64,000 nucleotides of DNA from Pseudomonas orientalis (GTDB lineage Bacteria; Pseudomonadota; Gammaproteobacteria; Pseudomonadales; Pseudomonadaceae): assembly GCF_002934065.1 (NCBI RefSeq), contig NZ_CP018049.1, forward strand, positions 2,974,501-3,038,500, in the 5' to 3' direction. Of this stretch, positions 27,161-34,766 are shown one piece after another (within the stretch, counting starts at the first letter, position 1; every line of letters begins with the position of its first letter). The position numbers were made by a program, and so were the translations under genes. The notes beneath the pieces were generated by a model that was not told where the DNA came from, ran no database searches, and worked only from the letters and a program-made list of their open reading frames with translations.

Positions 27161-27850
27161 TTAGGCCTTGGCCTGCTGCTCCAGGTGCAGTTGCAACTGC
27201 GGATCGATTTCCAGCTGCCCCGCCAGGTCGTCCAGGTAATTGCGCTCTGCATCCTGTTGGTCATCGACCAACAGGACACTGGCCAGATACACCTCGGCCG
27301 CCACCGCCGGGTCTGCGGCAAACTCGGCGAAATCCGCAGCATCCAGCGGCTTGGCGACTTCAGCGTCGAGCCACTGTTGCAATTGCGGGTCGTCAGTATG
27401 TTTGCCCAGCTCATTGGAAATCAGCTGCTGCTCTTTTTCATCAATGTGGCCGTCGGCCTTGGCGGCAGCGATCAGTGCGCGCAGCACTGCATGGCTGTGC
27501 GCTTCGACTTGCGCGCCCGAGAGCTGATCGGCCGTCTGGAACGCTGGTTGTGCCTGGCTCGCCTGCTGGCTCTGCCAGGCCTGATACGCTTTGTAGGCCA
27601 TCATCCCGAGAGACGCCAACGCGGCATAGTTCATCCCACCCGCGCGCCCTTGTGTTGGACGCGTAGCCGCGCCACCGCCCAGCATGCCGCCGAGCCCACC
27701 CAACAAATCGCCGAGGCCGCCGCCCGAAGCATTACCGGCGCGGTTGCCCTTGAGCAGTCCTCCAAGCACCCCGCCCAAACCGCCGCTCGAAGAAGCGCCG
27801 CCCTGCCCTGCGCCGCGCAACAATTGCTCCAGTAAATCGCCGGTATTCAT
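27161..27850 (-). CDS. YebE-type DUF533 protein with TerB-like domain
   Basis: 229 aa. Residues 1-75 are Gly-rich and low complexity (LLGGLGGMLGGGAATRPTQG), then a single hydrophobic patch (YAALASLGMMAYKAYQAW), then a TerB/DUF533-like helical domain from about 110 (HAVLRALIAAAKADGHIDEKEQQLI) with repeated Asp-rich turns that resemble metal sites of TerB. Inner-membrane-associated stress proteins carry this layout. Function unclear. Confidence 0.78.
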   Translation of the reverse strand: MNTGDLLEQLLRGAGQGGASSSGGLGGVLGGLLKGNRAGNASGGGLGDLLGGLGGMLGGGAATRPTQGRAGGMNYAALASLGMMAYKAYQAWQSQQASQAQPAFQTADQLSGAQVEAHSHAVLRALIAAAKADGHIDEKEQQLISNELGKHTDDPQLQQWLDAEVAKPLDAADFAEFAADPAVAAEVYLASVLLVDDQQDAERNYLDDLAGQLEIDPQLQLHLEQQAKA

Positions 27851-27973
27851 GGTGTCGCCCTCCCAGGTACGTAGTGGCGTTAATCAACCTTAGTCCGCCC
27901 TTGATGGAACACCATGACCGCCGGGCGGGCAAGCTTTATGATGGCGCCACAACAACCTCAAGGGAGAACCCAG

Positions 27974-28501
27974 GTGAATCGCATCGAGCACATCGGGTTG
28001 ATGGCCAACTACAATCAATGGATGAATCGCAAGGTCTATGAGGCTGCCGGCACCCTCACAGACGCGGCGTTGACTGCGGACCGCCAGGCATTTTTCGGCT
28101 CGATCCTCGGCACCCTCAATCACCTGGCACTGGGCGACACCGTCTGGCTCAAACGCTTTACCCAGCACCCGGCGGAATTCAGCGCGTTGGCGCCCTTGAA
28201 CGCCATCGCCACACCCGGCGACCTCAGGCAATTGGCGTTCGCAGACATCCGTGAACTCTCGACCCATCGGGCCTGGCTGGACCAACTCATCCTCGATTGG
28301 GCCCACAGCTTGCGCGACGCCCACCTGGACCTGCGATTGAGTTATCACACCATGGGCGGCGTAGCGTCTGAAAAACCGTTTTTCGGCCTGCTGATGCACT
28401 TCTTCAACCATCAGACCCATCATCGCGGCCAGGTCACCACATTATTGAGTCAGGCCGGCGTGGACGTGGGTGATACCGACCTGCTCGCGCTGATTGACTG
28501 A
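27974..28501 (+). CDS. DinB-family metalloprotein
   Basis: 175 aa, GTG start after AGGGAGAACCCAG. Four-helix bundle of the DinB/YfiT type; the metal triad is suggested by LGTLNHLALGD (His) and FNHQTHHRGQV (two His). No nuclease or transferase residues are visible beyond these. DinB-like proteins include thiol S-transferases (BstA-like) and many unknowns. A terminator follows directly. Confidence 0.82.
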   Translation: MNRIEHIGLMANYNQWMNRKVYEAAGTLTDAALTADRQAFFGSILGTLNHLALGDTVWLKRFTQHPAEFSALAPLNAIATPGDLRQLAFADIRELSTHRAWLDQLILDWAHSLRDAHLDLRLSYHTMGGVASEKPFFGLLMHFFNHQTHHRGQVTTLLSQAGVDVGDTDLLALID

Positions 28502-28505
28502 GCGG

Positions 28506-28548
28506 AGCCTGCCCCGCAGCGTAGATCACTGATCTGGCAGGTTTTTTC
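28506..28548 (+). terminator. Terminator of the DinB-family gene
   Basis: CCTGCC pairs with GGCAGG, then TTTTTT; the loop contains a second palindrome AGATCA-C-TGATCT. Confidence 0.6.
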
Positions 28549-28583
28549 AGACCTGTGTTTGTGCAGGAAAGGATGCATCGAGG

Positions 28584-28612
28584 TTGCACCGAAGCGTCTG
28601 GATCTATATATT
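28584..28612 (+). promoter_or_regulatory. Promoter of tRNA-Leu
   Basis: TTGCAC and TATATT separated by 17 bp, ending 25 bp before the mature tRNA, with a GC-rich stretch after the -10 as expected for stringent control. Confidence 0.7.
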
Positions 28613-28637
28613 CGCAACCCTGCTGCACCGCGCTACC

Positions 28638-28724
28638 GCCCGAATGGCGAAACTGGTAGACGCATGGGACTTAAAATCCCCCGCTCGTAAGGGCGTCCCG
28701 GTTCGATTCCGGGTTCGGGCACCA
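28638..28724 (+). tRNA. tRNA-Leu (anticodon TAA)
   Basis: 87 nt including encoded CCA. Acceptor GCCCGAA pairs with TTCGGGC; the anticodon stem-loop gives TGGGA-CTTAAAA-TCCCC with anticodon TAA; a long variable arm (GCTCGTAAGGGCGT) marks a class II tRNA; the T arm has GGTTCGATTCC. Decoding TTA is rare in this GC-rich genome. It is the left border of the decayed prophage/island; no second copy of its 3' end is seen in the window. Confidence 0.95.
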
Positions 28725-28732
28725 TAGATATC

Positions 28733-28771
28733 AAGGGCTTGCCGGGGAAACCTGGGCAGGCCCTTATCGTT
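28733..28771 (+). terminator. Terminator after tRNA-Leu
   Basis: AAGGGCTTGCC pairs with GGCAGGCCCTT, then ATCGTTTTT. Confidence 0.55.
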
Positions 28772-28856
28772 TTTGCTCCGTAATTTTAGAATTCGCTGCG
28801 CAATTACCTTCTTTCGGCGTCCTGCCGACCTGTCTCCCAACCCTGCTGGGGGTGTC

Positions 28857-28952
28857 CTAGGGCGCGGCGCTGGTCTTCAGGCCGCCGGCTTGGGGGCTGA
28901 GCATTTGGATTACGCCGCCAGCGACAAGACCGATACCTGCAAGCGCAGCCAT
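28857..28952 (-). pseudogene. Lambda gpI-like tail assembly protein, N-terminal fragment
   Basis: 31 codons (from the ATG at 28952 after GTTGGAGAAAACA) encode MAALAGIGLVAGGVIQMLSP followed by QAGGLKTSAAP and a stop. The GGVIQMLSPQ...GGL pattern is found inside phage tail assembly protein I (the gene after the NlpC/P60 gpK). The rest is missing. This marks the island as a degraded siphophage-type prophage. Confidence 0.5.
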
Positions 28953-28966
28953 TGTTTTCTCCAACT

Positions 28967-28990
28967 ATGAAAAAGCCGCCCTTAGACGGC
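28967..28990 (-). terminator. Hairpin terminator on the minus strand
   Basis: GCCGTC-TAAG-GGCGGC followed by TTTTTC on the minus strand, downstream of the RDD gene. Confidence 0.55.
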
Positions 28991-29059
28991 TTGGATTGAT
29001 CGCTCATCACAGACAGTCGCGAACTGCTTTTTATCTTTGGTTTGGCAGGCCTCCAACAG

Positions 29060-29488
29060 TTACAGCTGCTTAAGTCGGACTACTATGGTGGATGCGAGCA
29101 TGTCTCCTAAGCGCTTCCGTGAGCCAAAGAAAATAAATATCCAGTCAAAAATGCTCAGAATGGGCGTAGTGATGTTTCGCATAAAGGATTGATATAGATT
29201 GCAATTAAGGTGGCTGCGCTCGTCAATTACTGACATCCCCAACAGTTTTTTACCCACGCTTTGACCGTTGGGCATTGCGTCGGAGAATAGGTAATACCCC
29301 GCAGCAGTGCCGAAAGCCAAGACCGCGACCAAGTCTGGAGAAAAACCAACAAACTCAGCCGCGCGTCCGACGAGAAATAGCGCAAAGAGGGTAATTAACG
29401 AGTCAATCCACTGCCCTCCAAGCCGACGTCCCAATCCGGCCAAGTTGTCTGGCTTTCGGTACTCGTTTTGAGTGCTACTCACTTCCAT
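29060..29488 (-). CDS. RDD-family membrane protein
   Basis: 142 aa from the ATG at 29488 (GGAG 11 bp upstream). The RDD pattern is visible: an Arg-rich start (GLGRRLGGQWIDSLITLFALF with R...D), two membrane segments, and the short GQSVGKKLLGMSVID block, then KRLGDMLASTIVV. Many RDD proteins act in ion or osmolyte transport or stabilise other membrane proteins. Lower GC than the chromosome flanks; cargo of the decayed prophage. Confidence 0.8.
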   Translation of the reverse strand: MEVSSTQNEYRKPDNLAGLGRRLGGQWIDSLITLFALFLVGRAAEFVGFSPDLVAVLAFGTAAGYYLFSDAMPNGQSVGKKLLGMSVIDERSHLNCNLYQSFMRNITTPILSIFDWIFIFFGSRKRLGDMLASTIVVRLKQL

Positions 29489-29532
29489 GCGTTTCCGCTC
29501 CAATGGTATTTGATTTCAATATTTCCAGATGC

Positions 29533-29559
29533 AAAAAGCCCAGCGCGGGGCTGGGCTTT
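29533..29559 (-). terminator. Terminator after the 59-aa gene
   Basis: AAAGCCCAGC-GCGG-GGCTGGGCTTT, with T-run on the minus strand, located between the 59-aa gene and the RDD gene. Confidence 0.75.
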
Positions 29560-29567
29560 GACTTGCG

Positions 29568-29747
29568 CTAATCCTTAGGCTTCGGACCGACAACCTTCAA
29601 TGCCTCACACTCAGCTTCTGCGAGAATTTCGTTAGGAACTTCATGCCATTCCAAGCCAGAACAGCCCGCACCATTCAGATATTCCTGAACAGCCTCACTG
29701 AACGCCGAATCCCACCAGTGGGCTTCATCTTCTTCATACATCGACAT
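29568..29747 (-). CDS. Acidic 59-aa protein
   Basis: The ATG at 29747 is preceded by AAGGAGATGCTAA, a near-perfect ribosome site. The product starts MSMYEEDEAHWWDSAFSEAV and is strongly acidic (about 14 Asp/Glu) with aromatic residues and two Cys; it ends GPKPKD. Small, acidic and in a prophage, it could be a DNA mimic or inhibitor, but there is no direct evidence. It is followed by a terminator. Confidence 0.6.
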   Translation of the reverse strand: MSMYEEDEAHWWDSAFSEAVQEYLNGAGCSGLEWHEVPNEILAEAECEALKVVGPKPKD

Positions 29748-30196
29748 TTAGCATCTCCTTTTCGCTGCTCAGGCAAATTATCACCTGCCTGAAATACGTT
29801 CCAGAAATCTTTCCATGATTGTCACTGGCCAGGCATCCAGTGTGGATGGAATGCCAGTATCGAGAGTCGCTGAAGGCGTAGTAGTTTTACGCTATCTGCC
29901 AGCACCCCTTCGCCGGCAGTAGAGCAGGGTTTCGCACCCAATCCTCTTCAGAGGTAACTCGTTATGAGCGGTGCCCAGCGTGAATCGAGCGTGCTCAGCA
30001 TCGGAAGGAAGAACTTCTTTAAATTGCACTTTAAGTATTTCGCGGCTAAAGCGCGAAAGGTTCCTAGCTTCGTTTCGAAGTCAACAAAATGCCCGTCAAC
30101 GAATGTTCTTCCCCGTTGGTCATAGATTTGATGTCTTGTAAGACCTACCAGCATAAGAACCTCTACCACAAAAAAACTCCAAGGATACTTTAATAA
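29748..30196. other. Intergenic region with degraded sequence
   Basis: 449 bp. A minus-strand open frame 29948-30169 (73 codons, GTG start, MLVGLTRHQIYDQRGRTF) has weak coding character and no good ribosome site; I do not accept it. The inverted repeat GGCGTAGTAG...(29877-29897) lies near the middle. The rest looks like decayed phage DNA and the protease promoter. Confidence 0.4.
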
Positions 30197-31078
30197 ATGA
30201 ATGGAATCACCGCTAACAAAAACATCTTAGACAGTACTACTGCACTTATTGAGACCACCAATAAAAATGGTACATCTCGTGGTACTGGGTTTATGTTCGC
30301 CATGAAAATGGGGCAAGATGAATTCGCTCCTATGCTTATCACGAACAAGCATGTAATTAAAGGGGCATTAACGATCTCAATAAAAATATCTCTTTCCTCC
30401 CCTTCAGATCACACCAAAAAAATCGGCGTCGCGGAGTATATTCTTAAAGAGGGTTTAAACTTTCTCGTATTTGAGCATCCTGACGACGATATTGATCTCG
30501 CAGCTATCAACATAGCGGCGGTTCTACAAAATCTGACAGATTCAGGATACTCGGGTTATGGAAATATGTTTTCAGAAGTTGACCTCGTTTCCTTGGAGGT
30601 ACTAGGTGGTCTTGACTTGGCTGAAACCGTCGTAATGGTTGGATACCCAACCGGCCTCTCTGACGAGAAACACAACCTTCCTATTATCAGACAGGGAACA
30701 CTGGCTAGCGATCCAAAAATTGATTTTGACGGGCGTAGGCATTTTGTAATTGACTGTGCTTGCTTCCCTGGATCAAGTGGCAGTCCAGTGGTGCTTAAAG
30801 AAAACAACCTCATTACTAACAACAACGGTCTTGTTACGTTGAAAAGACGCCCTAACACACTAATAGGAATACTTTATGCAGGACCAACATACACCAGCAA
30901 AGGCAAAATAGTAATCAGGGATATTCCAAGCTCCCTTGATGGTTTCGCAGAAGTTAGTCACATGATAAATCTTGGATACGTCATCCCAGCAAATCATATT
31001 TTTGCATTTAAAGACCTGATGAATTCGCGCACTTCAGGACAGCAAGTAGACTTCCATCGAAAAATAACAATGCTTTGA
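30197..31078 (+). CDS. Cytoplasmic trypsin-like serine protease (cargo gene)
   Basis: 293 aa; AAGGA lies 12 bp before the ATG. Chymotrypsin fold triad: His52 (ITNKHVIKG), Asp100 (DDDIDLAAI), Ser194 (PGSSGSPVV), with a VGYPTGL block before the serine. There is no signal peptide, lipobox, membrane segment or PDZ domain, so it should act inside the cell. Base composition is markedly AT-rich (AAA/ATA codons) compared with the flanks, indicating transfer. Solitary proteases of this type occur in prophage and defence contexts; target unknown. Confidence 0.8.
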   Translation: MNGITANKNILDSTTALIETTNKNGTSRGTGFMFAMKMGQDEFAPMLITNKHVIKGALTISIKISLSSPSDHTKKIGVAEYILKEGLNFLVFEHPDDDIDLAAINIAAVLQNLTDSGYSGYGNMFSEVDLVSLEVLGGLDLAETVVMVGYPTGLSDEKHNLPIIRQGTLASDPKIDFDGRRHFVIDCACFPGSSGSPVVLKENNLITNNNGLVTLKRRPNTLIGILYAGPTYTSKGKIVIRDIPSSLDGFAEVSHMINLGYVIPANHIFAFKDLMNSRTSGQQVDFHRKITML

Positions 31079-31107
31079 TATAGAGACTTTAGATTAGTCG
31101 CGGTCGG

Positions 31108-31389
31108 TTAAAAATCTTTCATCACGGCTCTCCTATACTTGGGGATCAGGCGCGTTCGGTCGTACCAAGGGCCTCCATAGACGATAATTTCCGACGGCCC
31201 ACCGTACAGATGGTGCAGCATGAAGGGTCCCGGGCCGAAAACGCCCGACTCTTCGCCAGGCAATGCCGGATCTGTCCCAAGGTATATCCCGGCGTGGTTT
31301 GGGTGGACCGCTCTGCCGACGTGCATGACGATCATGTCGCCACACTGCAGATTTGTCGGCAGAAGCAGGAGCGCGTGGATTGGCTCGCC
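31108..31389 (-). pseudogene. Phage tail NlpC/P60-family protein (gpK-like), C-terminal fragment
   Basis: 93 codons open from a stop at 31390. It encodes IHALLLLPTNLQCGDMIVMHV, then GRAVHPNHAGIYLGTDPALP and FGPGPFMLHHLYGGPSEI, typical of the C-terminal half of lambda-like tail peptidase K; the His of HPNHAGIYLG is a catalytic residue of NlpC/P60. The N-terminal Cys part is missing. A remnant of the same prophage as the gpI fragment at 28.9 kb, and in the same orientation. Confidence 0.7.
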
Positions 31390-31438
31390 TCAGCAGTTGA
31401 ACCATCGGCAAGGCCATCACTACTTAGGAACTGAAAAC

Positions 31439-31636
31439 CTTGAACGTGAAATACATCCGCGAAGCTACTCGCCGCAAGAAAAGGAATTGCGACACAAGGC
31501 ACGGCCGGCCATCGAACAAGCCATAGAGCGCATACGGCTTTGCGGCCAGGTGCCGATAATCAGCGAGGTTTTGCAGATAGCCATTATGAAGATGGACTTG
31601 AATGGAGACAGCGAACTGATCGGGTTCTTGCGTTAG
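31439..31636 (+). pseudogene. 3' end of an unknown gene, start lost
   Basis: The 66 codons (YSPQEKELRHKARPAIEQAI, then SEVLQIAIMKMDLNGDSELI) look coding and end immediately before a strong terminator, but there is no start codon in frame before the overlapping phage remnant. No family recognised. A small intact gene with an unusual start is also possible. Confidence 0.35.
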
Positions 31637-31686
31637 CCGCGCCACGAAATCGTGATTAGTGAAAACGTGGCGCGGCAGTTTTATTG
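31636..31686 (+). terminator. Strong terminator after the 3' gene fragment
   Basis: GCCGCGCCACG pairs perfectly over 11 bp with CGTGGCGCGGC, then AGTTTTATT. Confidence 0.7.
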
Positions 31687-31727
31687 CATGAGTGTAAACG
31701 AGTTACGTAAAGACCCGGGTGACGAGA

Positions 31728-31904
31728 TTATCGCTCCTTCGGAGGGGATGGAACGTTCGCAGGGCTGTCGCCAGTACTAGTAGGTTGATACCCTCCAGTA
31801 GCAGGCGCTGTATCGGGTTTTTCTAAAATTGGCTGATAGCCACGATCAATTCTGTCACTTGGTTTAGGTTGATATCCATTATTAGTTAGTTCTTTATCAG
31901 ACAT
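31728..31904 (-). CDS. 58-aa protein with three GYQP repeats
   Basis: ATG at 31904 after AAGGTGGCATC, 9 bp downstream of the DUF6338 stop codon. The protein is hydrophilic and Pro-rich, with three copies of a GYQP motif: NNGYQPKPSD, DRGYQPILEKP and TGGYQPTSTGD. There is no hydrophobic segment, so it is a disordered cytoplasmic protein. Similar small YQP proteins occur beside DUF6338 genes as far as I recall. It probably works with its membrane partner; function unknown. Confidence 0.6.
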   Translation of the reverse strand: MSDKELTNNGYQPKPSDRIDRGYQPILEKPDTAPATGGYQPTSTGDSPANVPSPPKER

Positions 31905-31913
31905 GATGCCACC

Positions 31914-32510
31914 TTAGTTATAGTGGAAGAATTCCACATAAGAAATCTCAGACGCCATAACTAGCACGCCTGCACTTTGCTTTACTGCTCTATCAAGCAG
32001 TCCTGCATCGGATACTAGCCAAGCCTCTTCCAAATAAATCTGCTCATCTGCTGGAAAACTGGAAGCAAAAGATTTTCCCGAATACTTTCCTCCTACCTTA
32101 TTTCCATTTTTTAGATAGACAATAATCCAAAAGGGCTTCGCTTGCTTAAAAATGAAATCCCAAGGCTTGGGCGTCGGATGCGGCGCGGTACCTTTAAACC
32201 TTTCGTGCGTTCGAAGCCACTTCCAAGCCAGTACTAGAAAAAAAGGGAAAACAAACAGAACAAAAACGTAAAACATGTAGTATAGCGAAGGGTGAATTTG
32301 CCTAAAGCCTGTACCCTCTACATAAACTATCGCCCAAAAGAGCAAAGCATAATTTATGCAGCTATATGCGATTGCATCGATAATTTGGTCTGAAGCATTT
32401 CTGATTGTTCCCGGAAATATCAATTGATAAAACTTAATACTTAAAAAGCCAGGAATAACAAAAGCAATAAATAGAATTAGCTTGTCAGTTTGCCAGATGT
32501 CCAAAACCAC
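31914..32510 (-). CDS. DUF6338 membrane protein
   Basis: 198 aa. Four hydrophobic segments: KLILFIAFVIPGFLSIKFYQ, the pair IIDAIAYSCINYALLFWAI, and YYMFYVFVLFVFPFFLVLAWKW, followed by a cytoplasmic C-terminal domain (WIIVYLKNGNKVGGKYSGKS, EQIYLEEAW) with a beta-rich look like DUF6338 proteins. AT-rich codon use. Translated in tandem with the GYQP-repeat protein. Cargo of the decayed prophage. Confidence 0.72.
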   Translation of the reverse strand: MVLDIWQTDKLILFIAFVIPGFLSIKFYQLIFPGTIRNASDQIIDAIAYSCINYALLFWAIVYVEGTGFRQIHPSLYYMFYVFVLFVFPFFLVLAWKWLRTHERFKGTAPHPTPKPWDFIFKQAKPFWIIVYLKNGNKVGGKYSGKSFASSFPADEQIYLEEAWLVSDAGLLDRAVKQSAGVLVMASEISYVEFFHYN

Positions 32511-32643
32511 CCTCCTTGATTTCTAACTGGTGTGAACTCGACATTAGCAGTCAAAGCCGAGGGGCACAATCAAAACGCCACCACCACCACCACTACGCTC
32601 TGAACACATGAACGGATAGCGGCGATTATTTGAGGTGGTCGAG

Positions 32644-33533
32644 ATGCCCGTACACCACACTGCAATCCACAAAATCGACAAAAAGCCCGACGGTAACCCC
32701 GCGGTGCTGCATCTGGCCTCAATTGAGTAGGTTGAAAGCCAGTCCAGTGACGACCTGATGCAACAGTTCAACGAAAACTACAACGCCACCGCCAGCAAGG
32801 CTTGGGGGGGGGCAAGTTGAGTCGGGCGACTACCCACTCAGCGGCTGGCTGAGCAAGTACCTGGCCGGCGAATCCACCTTCTTGGCGTTCAGCACGACCG
32901 CGGTCGAACACCTGACCAAACTAATGGAAGAATCGAAGCTTTCCACCGGTGGACACGCGCTCTTCTGCCATTACCAGCAAGGCATGACCGATTACCTGGT
33001 CATCGCTCTGGTGCAGGAAACCGAAGCGGTGACCATGACCGAGGAACTGGCCCTGATAACAGTAAAGCGCCTGGACCTGGACCACATCTGACTGGCCGCG
33101 AGGATCAATATCAGCGAATAGCGAACAACTCGCGGTCACTGCAATATATCTCCTACCTCAGGGGCAAGCAGGTCCGCAAGTTCGACGAATACTTTGGCGA
33201 TGTCATCGGCTGCCAGGAAGGCATCTACGGCCCGGGCGAAACCCGCAAGCTATTGAAGGCTTTCAGTGATTTTGTTGAGAGCGAGGACATAGTCGATGAG
33301 GCGGCGCGCGCGAAGACGGCCACCCTGATGAACTATTCCATGGTCCAGGCCAAGGCCAAGATCGAGGAACCGATCACGTTCGGCGAGCTGTCGGGCCTTA
33401 TCGACGAAGACCGGCCGAAGAACTTCTACGGTTTCATCAAAGCGAAGGTCTAAGATACGAGGCCGGCGGAACGCTGACACTGCGTAACCTGCCCATGCAG
33501 CTGACTGGTCAGCTCAAGCGCGGAGCTGGCTAA
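32644..33533 (+). pseudogene. Nucleoid-associated protein YejK/NdpA, heavily frameshifted
   Basis: The 37-kDa nucleoid protein family is recognisable from ATG 32644 to TAA 33533: [14 protein letters not shown]..., then after frame changes [20 protein letters not shown] and [18 protein letters not shown], then [20 protein letters not shown] and [20 protein letters not shown], and finally TLRNLPMQLTGQLKRG. There are several frameshifts and stops, a run of eight G at 32802, and about 60 codons missing before the end. Likely a phage- or plasmid-borne copy; the genomic yejK is not in the window. Confidence 0.8.
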
Positions 33534-33534
33534 A

Positions 33535-33819
33535 TCAGGATAACGGTTTGGAACCGTTTTCCCCTTCAATCACTTCGTAGGCGCTTGGCAGCATACTGCG
33601 GAGGGAGCCACTCAAGCAAAGCGCCTGCAACATCTGTCTCGCGCCGTCCATGGCTTCCTCTCCGGTTCGGAAGGCTTCAGGCGCAGCGATGGTTTTTTGT
33701 CCATATTCGGCTCCTACCTTTATTCGCACATTTACCTCGCCGCGCCATGGGTTATCGCCCTTCTTGGAGGCAGACAGCCAATATTTGACGCCGCTAAACT
33801 CTTCAAAACCAAGCTTCAT
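33535..33819 (-). CDS. Hypothetical protein (94 aa)
   Basis: ATG after GGAGGCGAAA. MKLGFEEFSGVKYWLSASKK is followed by a beta-rich part (WRGEVNVRIKVGAEYGQKTI) and a helical region (EEAMDGARQMLQALCLSGSLRSML). No domain recognised. Codon use is intermediate. Its leader carries the repeated sequence GTATTACGGG..ACCGGCATGGAGCC also found before the GNAT gene. Confidence 0.5.
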   Translation of the reverse strand: MKLGFEEFSGVKYWLSASKKGDNPWRGEVNVRIKVGAEYGQKTIAAPEAFRTGEEAMDGARQMLQALCLSGSLRSMLPSAYEVIEGENGSKPLS

Positions 33820-33897
33820 TTTCGCCTCCGTGGGCCGGCTCCATGCCGGTCACCCGTAATACGCCGTGTCACTGAACAGCGCCAGCCGGCGAGGAGT

Positions 33898-34098
33898 TCA
33901 GCGCTTATCGTGAGGATTGGGATTCCATGTGCTGCCGAGAAGTATGGCCCCAGGACCAATCAAGCAAGCCCAATAACCATTTGTACTTGGATAGAAAAAC
34001 GGCCCGAATGCACCGACCACAAGGAAAGACACACCTGCCCATAACCGCTTACGCGGCGTGAACCACTCGCGGAACGCTTCAAGCTTTTTACCGGCCAT
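33898..34098 (-). CDS. Small membrane protein (66 aa)
   Basis: ATG at 34098 after AAGGAGGTGGTG, a perfect ribosome site that sets the start downstream of the longer open frame. The product has a basic N-terminus (AGKKLEAFREWFTPRKRLW) and two membrane segments (AGVSFLVVGAFGPFFYPS, YWACLIGPGAILLGS). Phage-encoded; holin-like size and layout but no proof. Confidence 0.55.
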   Translation of the reverse strand: MAGKKLEAFREWFTPRKRLWAGVSFLVVGAFGPFFYPSTNGYWACLIGPGAILLGSTWNPNPHDKR

Positions 34099-34112
34099 CA
34101 CCACCTCCTTGT

Positions 34113-34529
34113 TTGAAAAGCAGCAAAGCATATCACCTACTTAAACGAATCACGCCAGCCTGCGCGGATCCCTTATGCCTGGTGTATAAGCACGCTGAAC
34201 AGCCGCTACGGGATGCGCTCGATTTGTTCCACCTGACCGGGCGGCGCATCGCTGACACCGTGAAAATGGATGAGCGAGACATCCGCGACAACGGGGTGTC
34301 CGTAAAGCAAGGCAAGACGCATGCAAAAAGGAGAATTGAGATAACGGCTGAGCTTAAGGTTGTGATTGATCGAATCATGGCCAGGAAAGATGGGTCCGCC
34401 GCGGCGTTCTGCCGAACGAAATCCCCATCGCTGTATTCCGACCGAACTACCCACCTCTACCAACGCTCTATCGAGAGACACCTGGACGTTTCCAGGTCAA
34501 CCCGCAGGGAGCTGAATATGTCTGACTGA
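34113..34529 (+). pseudogene. Phage tyrosine integrase, truncated C-terminal domain
   Basis: The frame carries PLRDALDLFHLTGRRIADTV, then KMDERDIRDNGVSVKQGKTH and RIEITAELKVVIDRIMARK, matching the middle of the integrase catalytic domain (first catalytic Arg in LTGRRIAD). After about residue 95 the frame no longer matches: HxxR and the nucleophile Tyr are missing. It is therefore inactive, and points to the original integrase of the island. Confidence 0.7.
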
Positions 34530-34690
34530 ACGACCGTGGCCCGCAAGACCGTGCTCGAGTAAACACCTCCGAAGCCTGGGAGCTGAAACACTGGACGAAA
34601 GAGTTTGGCGTGACTGAGCAACAGCTCAAGGATGCAGTGAAGGCTGTTGGCCCAATGGTCGCCGACGTGCGTAAAAAACTCGGTAAATGA
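34518..34690 (+). pseudogene. DUF3606 protein gene with a frameshift at codon 3
   Basis: The frame from 34526 encodes NDRGPQDRARVNTSEAWELK followed by HWTKEFGVTEQQLKDAVKAV, a complete DUF3606 domain, but the only ATG with a ribosome site (AGGGAGCTGAAT, ATG 34518) reads Met-Ser-Asp-stop. A few bases are missing at codon 3-4. Initiation at CTG 34526 might rescue it. Followed by a terminator. Confidence 0.6.
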
Positions 34691-34698
34691 AAATGGTA

Positions 34699-34727
34699 AT
34701 GCCCCGCCCTTTTTGCGGGGCTTTTTA
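34699..34727 (+). terminator. Terminator after the DUF3606 gene
   Basis: GCCCCGC-CCTTTTT-GCGGGGC followed by TTTTT. Confidence 0.8.
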
Positions 34728-34766
34728 GGCAAACCCAATTTCACCCACCATAAGCCGTCTCGCCAA

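Noticed and set aside
28604..28840. 78-codon minus-strand frame over the tRNA
   Set aside because: It is the complement of tRNA-Leu; the RTRNRTG part is the usual tRNA-antisense artefact.
29948..30169. 73-codon minus-strand ORF before the protease
   Set aside because: GTG start without ribosome site, weak codon bias and overlap with the protease promoter region; kept only as a remark in the intergenic entry.
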